From: Bryum argenteum
Taxonomy: Eukaryota > Streptophyta > Bryopsida > Bryales > Bryaceae
DNA: 64,000 nucleotides
NCBI GenBank assembly: GCA_037043015.1
Contig: CM073330.1
Location: 10,806,512-10,870,511 of the forward strand
Direction: 5' to 3'
The stretch's first letter is position 1; each line of letters begins with the position of its first letter. Shown here piece by piece: positions 35,421 to 46,609 of the stretch. The notes beneath the pieces are model-generated. The model was not told the origin of the DNA. It was given only the letters and a program-made list of their open reading frames with translations, and did not search any database. The position numbers were made by a program, and so were the translations under genes.

Positions 35421-38400
35421 AGATACTCCACTGACTTATAGATGATCATGGCCCAGTTTGCAGGCGATTGATACCAACCTACGGAACTGCGAATTCTTAA
35501 GGTTAGCCTGCAACTGCCGAGTATGCTGTAAGCACTGGAGACAGCATACACTTGGTTTTGTTCTTCGAGTGATCCTGTGTACTTTTTACACAGATTGTTG
35601 ACTGTTCTCCAATCTGTGATCCCACAACATTGTCAAGACGGAGCTTCTCAGATCCAGCCAACCTTGTTTCCACGGAAGAGTGCAAGGTTTGACATCCGTG
35701 AGATATGGTGATGCTCTGTCGACCATCTATTGCTTCGTTTCCTGTACATTGACTTCTGCTTACACAGATATGGTTCTACTCCATTTTCTTTACATTGACC
35801 TCATGTAAAATGGTTCTTGTCAGGTCCATGTACGTACGGGAGCTTTCACGTTATCCATACTACGGAAGGGCAAACTACAGTTGTTTCGAGGTAGCCAGGC
35901 GATCATGTAAGTTAATTTATATACTGTACAACGGGCAGGAGCATGCCGTCAGACTCTAGAATTAAATTAATGCATTTGTTTCCTCGTCGAGAGAGCATGA
36001 TGTCAGACTGTTCCCCATTGAATGAACCCCTATCGATACCAGTGCCTGCATGGATTGTCAAACGCAGGAGCACGTCTGGCGGTGTGCAGTACAACTTGTG
36101 GTGACGAATCTGCATTTAATTCCGCCTCAATGTTCAGGCTTTACTTTTTTTTGGTTGCAATAATCAATGTATCGATCAACAGACTTCAGTGCGCAGACTA
36201 GCTGGTTGGTTTCCTATCTTTGGGCAGGTGAACCTCAAAGTATCACGACCACTGATTGGCCTCAATTTATGATTTTCTCTTTAACCTCAAAGGACGAAGA
36301 ATGTTTTACGTGAGGATAAACCTTAAACCTGTCCCTTTTGACAGCGAAGCAGATATTGCAGAATTCCGTTCGTTCACTCCGAATCTTCATGTAAGATCTT
36401 GTACCTCCATGTTTACAAGGTTATTTATTACCAATAATGCGATTGTAGTGGTAAAATATTTGGATATAAGTCAAACTTGTTGCTTTTCTGCTGTGAGTGG
36501 TGAAATGGGATTGCCGGTACAGTGGTGAAGGTGCATGTGATAAAATTTTGTTAAGGTTGCTGAAGCGGAGATATTATTATTTAGTAAGAAACGATTTACA
36601 GGGGGGCCGTCAAGAAAACTGGTTCTTGACACGACGAGCGATGTTGCTCTTGCTATCACGTGTATCACGTTTAGTCAGGTGTTCAATAATGGCTCAATTT
36701 TCAGCACGCGAAATCACCTGTGCAGGCAATAGATCAAGTGGAATTATTATTTTGGACCCTCCTATAATGAGTTATGAATCTTTGAAGTTGGAAATATAGG
36801 TGTTCCTGAAATAGTGCCCTACAGGGACTTTAAAATGTTTGCATTGAGTACATTGCACTATTGCAAGAGGAAGCTATCATGTATCTCTGAGTGAAGATTA
36901 CTGGGGCATCATAATAGGACCTGCTGCACTTTAGTCCACTCTACTATACTATTGTCTTATCAATATTCAATGTGTAATGTTGGTACTAAACATTTGAAAG
37001 TATCTTCCAACTGCACAAACCCATTAACCTAAATGCACCTAAATCAAGATACATCTAACATCTAAGGAAGTGTGCTCCGAATAGGACACGGCAGGAACCA
37101 TTCAGTAGCACCATCCAAACAGGAAGCTTTCATCGTCAATCTTTGATGTACTCATGTTGTACATTTTAGACCTAATATTTTTTTAGTACCCCTAATGTCT
37201 CCACTTCCAAAATTCATAACTAGTTCAAGACAAATTCAAAAATTTCTACATACTTTGCCGCCTCCTGTTCGAGTGTTTATTGAGCACACTACCATGATGC
37301 ACATAAATCCCAAAAGTCACATGAACTCCATTCTTTTCAGCACCAAATGCACATACCGGTATGACCCCCAAACAAATCATCACACAAAGCGCCATGCTAT
37401 AATGCCCGGAGTTTTTGCGTGTAGAGGAGAGGCAAACTTATGATGACTGTCAAACTCATGATCAAAATTCAATTAATTCCTGAAAAGCTGATCATGTTTT
37501 TCTCTCAGACGACGGAGTCGAGTACTCATTGCTAATAATAAAAGAAATGAACCACACACACACTCACTTCATAAACAAGGACTCTTTAAAAAGGTTTGAG
37601 ATCAATTACTGACATTGAGAAATCGTATTGAGAAGCGAGGTTCTCACGAGCTAAGTAAACCTTTGCATCACGGACTGGTGAAGCTTCTGCCACAAGTCCA
37701 GTGCAGTGCAGATGGGACCCCCCTTGGCCCCAACCTCTTTCTCTATCACTGTTGTCTCTGCCCCCTCCGTAATACTCGAGCTTCTTACTGGGTGGACAAG
37801 ACCCCCCACCCACCCTTCCTTTGGAAAAGACTCCTGCAACCACACCAATGGATTTTAATGCGCACTCTAAACAGATACATGGTGGAGTAGACCTAATTGG
37901 AAGTTTTTCACCTGTGCAAAGGTTAAGAAAGTAGGATAAACATTAGACTCTAACATCATCCATCTCTCTAGATTATGCATCGCTTCACATGGGGAGTCGA
38001 GCCGTACATAAGGCCGAAGGAGGGCAAAAAACTTCTCAACCTGATTGGTGGTTCAAAAAATGTACCAATCATGTTGAGAGGATTTTGCACTACTTCAACT
38101 CCATGTACAGCTTGACTCCTCATGAAAAGCTTCCCTAGAGAGGTGCGAAGAGGGAAAAAAAAAAGATGAAACTTAGAGTTTACATGCTTCAGTATTATGA
38201 AGCCTCTAGAAGTGATCATGCTAGCTGCCAAATCGCATTATCTTGACAAGCCAATCTCGTTGCATGGGTCACTAGCGATTAGAATCAAAGACATACTCTA
38301 ATGACGCTGTGCATTTGGCTTCGCTGTCCCATGAAGGACATTATAATGTAACGCATTTTCTCCCTCCAAGCAACAACTAGATATGATATCCTGTTCAACG

Positions 38401-38723
38401 TTGGTATAATAAGTTAATCGAAGAACAGCAACTTCATAATAGATCTTACTTGAACGCCAGTCGAGTTGTGTGTGGCAAGAGCTTCAGGGATGATGCTCCA
38501 ATTCGGCTCGTCTCTTGGCTCGTGTTGCATTACGAGGCGACCTCGGAAGGTAGTCACTCCTAACTCAGCTTGTCTCCCCTCATCCAACCTTCAGTACTCA
38601 AGTCGAATCCGTAAGTACACTGCACATAATCTCTACTCACACAAACTATTTATAAAGTGCCAGTTCAAGAACTCCCAATTCCGTGTGAGGAATCAAGGGC
38701 ATCACTCATCCTCTTCCTTGATT
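35421..38723. other. Intergenic, partly repetitive
   Basis: The 3' UTR of the IQD-like gene probably reaches about 35800-36200. A dispersed-repeat copy lies at 36680-36950. 36950-38700 holds AT-rich and mixed sequence in which no protein family could be recognised. 38700 onward is the likely 3' UTR of the next minus-strand gene. Confidence 0.4.
36680..36950 (+). repeat. Dispersed repeat family, copy 1
   Basis: Shares with 50220-50530, 57110-57310, 46890-47000 and (inverted) 63720-63910 a core of GTGGAAT.ATTA, TCCTA.AATG.GTTATGAAT, TTTGAAGTTGGA and GTGCCCTA. Copies 1 and 2 also share GGCTCAATTTTCAGCAC and a tail around GCACTTTA. Non-coding; family unknown to me. Confidence 0.6.
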
Positions 38724-39757
38724 CTAAGAGCCAATTTGGTGAAAGGAGTGAAGGGCATCGAGGTAATACTTGTGGAGGTCTTCAGAAGGTTGGGGAGTCT
38801 TTGGTTTAGGAGGCTCGAGTTTGTCGTGACGGGTGACTCTGGGTCGATGAAGAGGCTCCCCGGTGAAGCGGCGGTCGATCGGAGCTCCTGGTGCTGCGAT
38901 TCGCATGTTGGCGTAGGCCGGGTCACAAGTCTCCCGGGCGAACGTGAAGCACCGCTCTTGGGCTGTGATTATGCATCCTCGCATCTCCCTCGCCTCGCAT
39001 TCCTCCCTTTTCGATGGATCCTCGTCTCCTGCACCAGCTCACCATCTCAACTCAGAAAACACTAACACCCTCTTCACTCCCTGCAGCATCGATCTCATCA
39101 TAGAAACGACATGAATATACTTGACATTATCAGCTTTCAAAACCCTAATGTGAAGTACGAAATTCAAAAGCCAAGACCCCTACATTCTCTTAAATTTCTT
39201 CCTCCATGCTTCGAAAACCCTGCAAGGTGCAATTAGATTACAAACTCTATGTAGCTCAGACTGTGTTGCCATGCTTAGGGTTAATTTCATACGCTCTGGT
39301 TTTCAAGGAATCAACTCTGCAAGGATACGATTTTGTTGAAGGTGGATCCTCAAGACTAGTATATGTTTTCGATTATCAGGTGTGGAGATGTGAGCATGAG
39401 CATGAAAAGGAGAGTGGTGGAATGGTGACCTGAATGGGGCAAGAAGGGGAGAGCAAGCTTCCACCATGGCCGGCCACTGCAAGCATTGGCAGCACTGATG
39501 GAGCAACCAAGCTTAGCGCCTGCTTGACACTGCGTCTCGATCTTCTCTCTGCACGTCCGCCACGCTCGTCGCCACGACTCCTCGTTCCGGAATGCAAGCA
39601 CGTAGGGCCCCTTGGAAAGGTCGTCTCCTTGCCCTGCTGGTACTGGCACTCGTGCCAACGGCCGAACTGGATCGAATGCCACCACTGTTTCGAATGGGGA
39701 GAGGTTTACTTGTGTGTTTGTGTCCTTGCTTGCCACCCCCTCCAGATTGATATTCAT
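38724..39757 (-). CDS. Conserved plant Cys-rich protein of unknown function
   Basis: Two exons, 39430-39757 and 38724-39028, join in phase to 210 residues. The start at 39757 (MNINLEGVASKD) is preceded by an in-frame TGA four codons upstream. The core holds two Cys-rich helical segments. The first reads AFRNEESWRRAWRTCREKIE with QCQAGAKLGCSISAANAC following. The second, starting exon 2, reads REECEAREMRGCIITAQERC then FTFARETC. The pattern of paired Cys within charged helices suggests disulfide-stabilised hairpins or a small metal site, but this is inference. I recall similar segments in uncharacterised land-plant proteins and can give no function. The C-terminal third is Pro- and Lys-rich and poorly ordered. 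The real 5' end could include another exon, since a donor-like GTGAGT lies just upstream of the ATG. Confidence 0.72.
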
Positions 39758-40666
39758 CTTCCAAACTCACCTGCTCCTCATCAACCAAATTGAGATATCA
39801 ATCAACAGCTTATCCTAACGAGTAGACTCCGAATTGAACTACCACTGATGCTTGTAACCCCTATCCCCCTACTGGACATCGAAGGGTGAGCAATCCAGAT
39901 TGTCTACTTCACAACTGACTCACCTAAGTCAGAAGTGTAATCAGTCACCATTCAAGTGTGGCTAATTCTAACGAGAATTCATTGATTACAACGGCAGCGG
40001 GGATTCCAAATAGAATCACTACGATGCTCAAAACCTTTTCCAATCCGAATTGTTTACTTGAAAATTACCTCTACTAAGTAAAATCGCTCATCACACTTCG
40101 GCACTAATGCCCTAAACTGGTGAAAATCCAGAGCAAGAGAAGCTAAATTCAGATGGCCACTTCGTAAAGAATGAGAGAAGCGAGAGATTATTGTAATGAG
40201 CTTGAATACTACTTCGTCAGTCAGAATTGAGATCGATCATGGTGGAATTGACGAGCTCGCTGAATCCCACTTCAGCGCTAAACCCCTGAATTGATGAAAA
40301 TCCAGCTCATGAAAAAGCTACAATTACGTCGCCACTTCGAAAAGAATGAGAGAAGCAAGAGATTGTTGTGATTCCAGGAGTTCAAGCTGCAGCATATTCT
40401 AGCAAGAATTCAATGAGAACGAGGGCAGAATTGGAATACCACTGCTCAGAGGCTTGTCACCCCTCTGCTCTGCACCATAATCTTGTGCAAGGATTTGCAT
40501 ACCGAATAGTCCACTGTGGTGAAATCAATCCATGACAGCTGATTCGCACTTTGACACTGAACCCTAAATTGGTGCGCAAGAGATTATCTGACCCTTAAGC
40601 CGAAATCGAACACATTTGCTTGAGAAAGATATGCTGCTTTTGCAAAAACATGAACCTTTGACTCAG
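39758..40666. repeat. Upstream region with degenerate tandem units
   Basis: Two clear units, about 40090-40200 and 40270-40365, share GGTGAAAATCCAG / GATGAAAATCCAG, GCCACTTCG.AAAGAATGAG and AGAGAAGC.AGAGATT.TTGT. Their period is about 175-180 bp. Weaker copies of neighbouring motifs lie near 39850-40030 and 40395-40590. It lies in the promoter or leader of the minus-strand Cys-rich gene. Confidence 0.55.
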
Positions 40667-40699
40667 GGTCGTTTTACACTATGGACCATGAAGATTGAC

Positions 40700-41560
40700 C
40701 CCCGTCTCTATATCACCACCCTGTCTTAAATGCGCTCTCCTGTCAGCGCGAGCCTCGCTTGGCTGGTCCCACAAGCACCCGGATTTCTTTTCCTTTCGAG
40801 CCCCGCATTCCTTTATGGCCGCTTTCGGGCTGAATCCTTTCCTGCCCCTTCAATTCTTTTGTGTCGCTTTCGGGCTGAACCCCTTCCTGCCCCACGAAAT
40901 ACAAACATTCCAAACCTCACACTCCAGAAGAAAGTGACGGAAACCCTAACTCAATCTCTCAATCCAGCATGCTAGAATTCTTCAAGTCTCGGTAGTACTC
41001 GGTAGTACGTAATCACAAGGTACTTCCTCTTTTGTTCCGATCGTGCATTGCCTTTTCATTGTAGTAATGGCTCTTGTGTGCTTGTTTTCCTCTCATTTTT
41101 GAAAGAATTTCGACATGCACATGCTTAAGTAGACTGAGGCTTGCTTGATGACGAATCATGTTTGGATTTTCTATTTGCCAGAATTGAAGAGTTGCTTCAG
41201 ATTCGGCACAAACGACTTGAAATTTCTGTTCACATACGCCTTGACTCCAGGGAATCCCATCACAAGGTCTTTCTCGCCGGCGATGAACAATGCAGGGGTC
41301 TTGACTCCCACATTCGTCCACGGCGCTGTCAACTCCCAGCTCTTCTCCATGGCTCGGTAGAGGTTCAGTGCCCCTGTCCACCCGGATTTCTCGTATGTTT
41401 GTGCGTAGAATCAAAGATCTGCGTCGCTATCCAGGATGGTAGCTTTTTTGGTGTTGGAGCCTGTAGATGTTGTAGAGTTGATTTTTTTTTAAACTTGTGT
41501 TTTTGTGTGCAGAATGACATCTGGATAGCGTCGAAAAGCCAAGTTAGACATCCTAACGTA
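40700..41560 (+). repeat. Left arm (long TIR) of the MULE
   Basis: About 861 bp, inverted relative to 45261-46117. Differences seen by eye are few: small changes near 40824-40890 and scattered single bases. This indicates arms homogenised or duplicated recently. Confidence 0.93.
41171..41460 (-). pseudogene. Captured epoxide hydrolase fragment in the left MULE arm
   Basis: Mirror copy of the fragment at 45361-45650 (described there), ending in the same stop codon at 41171-41173. It differs by one or two bases by eye. Confidence 0.8.
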
Positions 41561-41682
41561 TTTGCCGAATATCTTTTGTCACCGATCGATGTGCTTGTGA
41601 TGTCTTCCATGCACATTGCATTTGGGGTTTCCAGATGGGGATTTCCTCGCTAAGTAGTTACGAATTGTGAATTGAATCCAAC

Positions 41683-44441
41683 ATGGATTCCGTGGTTGTA
41701 CCCAATGACCAAGAAGTTGTGGAATTCGACACGTCTTGGATCGGTTTATACGAACAACAATTCATCTTGCGGAATAGTATCCCACTTCAACTCATTCAAA
41801 CCAGTGCGAAAATGTCCTAATGGTCCTTTCACGCACAAAGATGTGAAGTGGGATTTTAGTGAGGTTAAAGGCGGCGCGCGGTGTAGCCTACATCCCGTGG
41901 GCCGAGGTACAAGGATTTCATCTTGGGCGAGTCGTTGAAGCGGTCGGATGTGCAAACAAAATTCAACACGCGCCATACACAAACGATACAAAGGGTCCTA
42001 CCCACGAATTGACACTCCACTTCTTTCCATCAAAGTGCAAATCTTTCACAATTCGTTTCCAAATGGTTTTATGCCTACAGAGCTACATTTGTTAATAGTC
42101 TCACCCATCTATTTTCTTCTTCTTTTGTTTCCAAGCAGATTGGAGTGCGAATTTGGGCCTCAGGACAAGTCTGAAAAAGTTTTAGATGTTACTGAAGAGA
42201 TGATGACGCAACCTCAGAATTACACCAAGAAAGGGAAAAACGTCCCAAATGGGCATGGTCGGAGCAAACCAAGACTTTCAGCAGCTATGAAGGGGGGGTC
42301 CCGGAAACGAGGCTGCAAGTGTGCGATTTATGTGAAGCAGTTGTATTACCTTCGAGATGTTGCACAGATTGTCTTTCACCATCCGCGTCACACAAATGCC
42401 GAAGGATTAGTTGTTCACGGTATTGTAAAGGAAGGCAAGAGGTCTTATTTCACATCCCAATTGTCTCCTGAAACTAGGGCATTCATTGAGGAGAATCTTC
42501 GTATTGGCGTTCCAATCTCCAAGATTAAGAGCATGCACATAGAACTTGTGTTGACATTGAAGGCTCAAGGCATACCCGCGTCTCGAGATCATTTCATGAA
42601 AGACTCGGACTTCCGCAACGTAGCCGTGAAGGTGAATCAAGCCGTTTACCAAAAGCACGAGAATGATGCAGAATCCGTTCGCATGTGGGTTCAAGCGAAT
42701 CAAAATATAGTATTCTATTACCAGAATCAACTCCAATTCGGTCTCTGGATGTTTAAATGGAGAGAACATGCCATTTGTTATTGGTATACAAACAGACTTC
42801 ATGTTCCGAATGATGTTGGAGCATGGTCATAGGAGTGCCATTTCGATTGATGCTACATTCGGAACAAATGAAAAGAAGGTATTGTATCCCATTGCACTTT
42901 TATAATTCATTTCTAAATCCTATACTTACAGGATATTGAGCGACATATAAGTATTATGTTATGGATTGTAAGATGTATTTCTTCGGCATCTACTCTTTGT
43001 TGTTCTTGGGAAACTAATGTGTTCATATTTGATGGTTTGCGCTTTCCCCTTTACACTATGATGATCTTCGACAAATGGCGAAATGGATGTCCCGAGCTTA
43101 CGTAGTGACCTCTCGTAGTAAGCAATTGGACCTAGCTCCTTGGATGTTAGCGTTGAAGACTAAAATGATTGCAAGCCTTCCTGAGTGGCGTCCAAATGCC
43201 TTTATTGTTGATGATGCCCAAGCCGAGATCAACGCACTCCAGTACGATTTTCTATCTTCTCTATGTGGTCTTTGGGCTTAGCAATTACATGCACAATGTA
43301 TTCATAATCTCATTCACAGGCTTTTTGAAATGCAGGGAGATATGGCCGAATTGTCCTGTGTTCCTTTGCTTATGGCATGTGCGAAGGGCATGGCAGAAGA
43401 ACGCATGCTCAAAGATCAAAGAGATTAGTACGCGTGCATGGGCACTTCGAGAGTTGGGAGACCTCATGTATCTCTCGGAATCCCCAATGAGCAATCTTAC
43501 ATTGTTAGAATGGGTGAGACAGAGATTCACCACGATCAGAACCAAAGTCACAGGTGCCGAGTGCATTTTGGGATTATGTGACAAAGACATGGATGAAGAA
43601 ACTTGATATGTGGGTGATAGGCAATCGAAACATTCCACATGCAGGCCAAGACACTAACGCAGCTATTGAGTCCTACTACAGTAATATGAAGGCCGTCCTC
43701 AAAGCGTCTCGTGGAAGGCTTGTCGGAAGACGGGTAGACTGGCTCATTCACGAGTTAACGAATGATGTCATAAACCGATACGAGTTTAACCAATACATGA
43801 AGGAGAATGGCTTCGAAGGCAATCGGAAGAAAGAAAGGATAGTCATCAACTCTCTTCTACAAGCACGCAAGATTCCTGACCATTGTGTGACACTTCCATC
43901 TAAGGTTGGAGAACCTGCCTATGTGACATCCAACAAGCGCCCCCATCTCCATTACGCTGTCTATAATCCCGAGACAGAATGGGGGTGTTGTGAATGCCCT
44001 CACTCAATGAAGGGCAATCTATGCAAACATCATCTCAAAGTCTTGAGGATGCTACGCCCGGACCTTGCAGAAGGTCGCATCGTCAAGGTGTGCGGGACTG
44101 TATATGGGACATCTCGCGGCGGTATCTCACAACTTGTGCAGTTTCCAGAACTCCCTGGAATAGAGCCCAAGTCAACATGCGAGAGCGACTTAGATAGAGT
44201 CCCAAGTACTTTTCTGCCCAATACTGAGACAGAAGAAGAAGCTCCACCATCACCTGAGGCTTTGGACGATAACAAGCGCCTTACTGAGAGCATTGACCGT
44301 CTTACAGCTTCCATCTACGATAGGGCATCGAAGCACCAACTCATCAAGAGGCACTTGGAGGTAGAACTCCGTGCTATGGATGCAAGACAAGCTGCTTTGG
44401 AACAACAAATTGCATGGGAGTATTGCATCCATTGCGCATGA
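41683..44441 (+). pseudogene. MULE (MURA-type) transposase with SWIM zinc finger, frameshifted
   Basis: Transposase of a Mutator-like element. N-terminal segments with KGG / ARGVAYIPWAEVQGF appear across a frameshift near 41870. An intron probably runs from about 42080 to 42138. The frame to 42832 covers the N-terminal domain (SAAMKGGSRKRGCKCAIYV, QLSPETRAFIEENLRIGVP). The DDE core is visible: first Asp in ISIDATFGTN (about 42845), second in AFIVDDAQAEINAL (about 43205), a CLWHVRRAW motif near 43370, and Glu in AAIESYYSNMK (about 43665). The SWIM finger is WGCCECPHSMKGNLCKHHLK (about 43980). Introns fit near 42882-42932 and 43242-43334. Frame changes are needed near 41870, 42740, 43095 and 43550, so no full-length protein is encoded as it stands. 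The acidic and coiled C-terminus stops at 44441. Confidence 0.88.
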
Positions 44442-45086
44442 GGCGACACCCTTTGTCGAGAACGATGTAACAGTAGTAATAGTCTTCGTCGCCACCGAGA
44501 CTTCCTTAGTAGTTGCTTTAGGTCGTCTAGGAATACAAGACAGAGGTTGTAGTTGTGTTGTGTTGTTGTTTTTTCCAATTTCATGATTGAGTATTATTTT
44601 GACTATCTTTCTTTTATTCAAATGTTGCAAGTTTCTTGCAATTTTCTGTTGTTGGATGGGAGGAAACTTGAATGTCAAATTTTAATTAAGCAACATCGAG
44701 TATCTCAGGAGAGTTTACTGATGATTTAGTGGGGCATTGAGGGTCTTCCTTTTGAAATTTCAAAGTTTAATAGTATGAAGCAATCGATTGAAGAGTCACA
44801 TCAAAACTCTTACAAAATTAAAGCGGACTACCGAGACTACGAATTGCTTATCTCAAATTTGTGAGAGAGTAGAATTTGTTTGGATCTGAAGTTGGAAGTT
44901 GTGAGTACGTATAATTGTTGTCGATAGCTACATTACGTACTACCGAGACTTGAAGAAGATTGCTCACTTTCTCTTTGAATACTATTGCTTGCTGGATTGA
45001 GAGATTGAGTTAGATTTCCGTCTCTGTCTCTTGGAGAGTGAGGTTTGGAGAGTGAGGTTTGGAGTGTTTGTATTTCGTGGGGCAGG

Positions 45087-45308
45087 ATGATGAAGGATGT
45101 TGAGACCTATCAATGCCTCTCGTAAGAAAGTAGAAACCAGAGCCTCGTCAAAACCGTTCGCGAAAGATGCTTTCATAATGTCCAGGCATGATCCACCAGC
45201 CATGAATGGCATCACGATCCACACACTCGAACTCACAGCGAAGGAGCAATACGCCGTCAATACGTTAGGATGTCTAACTTGGCTTTTCGACGCTGTCCAG
45301 ATGTCATT
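45087..45308 (-). pseudogene. Captured STE20/BLUS1-type protein kinase exon in the right MULE arm
   Basis: A 74-codon open segment contains VRHPNVLTAYCSF and VWIVMPFMAGGSCLDIMKAS, then LREALIGLNILHH. This is the N-lobe to helix-E part of plant STE20-related kinases (the BLUS1/FRAY-like group). It is preceded by an intact polypyrimidine tract and TGTGTGCAG acceptor, so it was taken as genomic DNA. It lacks the glycine loop upstream and the catalytic HRD and DFG parts downstream, so it cannot be a kinase. The left arm keeps only its first ~52 bp (41509-41560). Confidence 0.85.
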
Positions 45309-46117
45309 CTGCACACAAAAACACAAGTTTAAAAAAAAATCAACTCTACAACATCTACAGGCTCCAACACCAAAAAAGCTACCATCCTGGATAGCGACGC
45401 AGATCTTTGATTCTACGCACAAACATACGAGAAATCCGGGTGGACAGGGGCACTGAACCTCTACCGAGCCATGGAGAAGAGCTGGGAGTTGATAGCGCCG
45501 TGGACGAATGTGGGAGTCAAGACCCCTGCATTGTTCATCGCCGGCGAGAAAGACCTTGTGATGGGATTCCCTGGAGTCAAGGCGTATGTGAACAGAAATT
45601 TCAAGTCGTTTGTGCCGAATCTGAAGCAACTCTTCAATTCTGGCAAATAGAAAATCCAAACATGATTCGTCATCAAGCAAGCCTCGCCTACTTAAGCATG
45701 TGCATGTCGAAATTCTTTCAAAAATGAGAGGAAAACAAACACACAAGAGCCATTACTACAATGAAAAGGCAATGCACGATCGGAACAAAAGAGGAAGTAC
45801 CTTGTGATTACGTACTACCGAGTACTACCGAGACTTGAAGAATTCTAGCATCTTTGGATTGAGAGATTGAGTTAGGGTTTCCGTCACTTTCTTCCTGAGT
45901 GTGAGGTTTGGAATGTTTGTATTTCGTGGGGCGGGAAGGGGTTCACCAAAGCGACACAAAAGAATTGAAGGGGCGGGAAAAGGATTCACCAAAAGCGGCC
46001 ATAAAGGAATGCGGGGCTCGAAAGGAAAAGAAATCCGGGTGCTTGTGGGACCAGCCAAGCGAGGCTCGCGCTGACAGGAGAGCGCATTTAAGACAGGGTG
46101 GTGATATAGAGACGGGG
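45261..46117 (-). repeat. Right arm (long TIR) of the MULE
   Basis: Inverted counterpart of 40700-41560. The match ends at about 45261 inside the kinase fragment, while the kinase sequence itself continues to 45087 on this side only. Confidence 0.93.
45361..45650 (+). pseudogene. Captured soluble epoxide hydrolase 3' exon in the right MULE arm
   Basis: Begins after an acceptor-like CATCTACAG. It reads PKKLPSWIATQIFDSTHK, then after a one-base frame change near 45420 YEKSGWTGALNLYRAMEKSW, then VGVKTPALFIAGEKDLVMGF, and ends LKQLFNSGK with stop 45648-45650. This is the C-terminal alpha/beta-hydrolase part of plant soluble epoxide hydrolases (cap end, and the loop with the third catalytic-region Asp in GEKDLV). 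The catalytic nucleophile region is absent and the frame is broken, so it is a fragment. Confidence 0.87.
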
Positions 46118-46609
46118 AAGATTGACCATGACCTTCTAAAATTTGTGATTGGAGAGTAAAGTGCTCTTGGTCCCATTTGGCTTTAGACTACCTTGAAAAA
46201 AAGGAGAATGACCACTAACTTTGGGGTCCCCAAAGTATGCTTAATTTTGCATTGTGGATTATGTTTTCATGGTCTTCTTGATTATAGTTGAGTCGAAACA
46301 AATGCCTCGACTCAACTACAATCAAGGAGACCATGAGGCTCAAAAATCATTGATTGGCTAGTGTTCAATTATTAAGAAAGAAAAGAGGAAAAAGGGGAGT
46401 AGAAGAGAGAGAATAATGAGGATTCACGTTAGAGAATTGAACTGAAACTTCTCCCGGTCCAATTCCACTTTACACTACAAGAGTGATCAAGCCACTCAAA
46501 AACCCAATTTTTATTTATCTTGTTCATGGCTCTTGGCCAAGAGCCATGATCATGAAAATGATTTTAATTTTCTTTGTCATGGCTCTTGGTCCATAATGTA
46601 AAGGGACCC

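Larger units (their letters stand above)
40700..46117 (+). mobile_element. Mutator-like element (MULE), 5.4 kb, with gene-carrying inverted arms
   Basis: The ends are exact inverted copies beginning CCCCGTCTCTATATCACC. A perfect 9-bp direct duplication, AAGATTGAC, flanks it at 40691-40699 and 46118-46126; this length is diagnostic for the Mutator superfamily. The inverted arms extend to about 41560 and from about 45261. The interior codes for a MURA-type transposase, now broken. Both arms include host gene pieces with their splice acceptors. The right arm has a further internal copy of subterminal sequence near 44930-45086 (GAGAGATTGAGTTAGATTTCC, GGTTTGGAGTGTTTGTATTTC). So the element shows both the autonomous-type core and Pack-MULE-type cargo. 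Confidence 0.95.
40667..46609. mobile_element. Palindromic TIR element, copy B, interrupted by the Mutator element
   Basis: Reverse-oriented relative of 4840-5368. The short left piece 40667-40699 carries the terminus TTTTACACTATGGACC. The right piece 46118-46609 contains the rest, including a perfect 26-bp palindrome at 46524-46549 and the other terminus (GGTCCATAATGTAAAGGGACC). Removing 40700-46117 and one copy of the 9-bp duplication restores an element collinear with copy A. The two copies also differ by small indels. Confidence 0.85.

Noticed and set aside
37968..38410. Retrotransposon (copia-like) fragment
   Set aside because: Some peptide pieces looked suggestive, but no polymerase, integrase or RNase H motif could be read in any frame.
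38466..39065. 199-codon plus-strand frame as a gene
   Set aside because: It lies antisense to exon 2 of the Cys-rich gene, whose frame shows family-like composition and a consistent splice join; the plus frame has no recognisable domain.
40695..41653. Plus-strand frames in the left MULE arm as host genes
   Set aside because: They are frames through the inverted arm; the only meaningful coding there is the captured hydrolase fragment on the minus strand.
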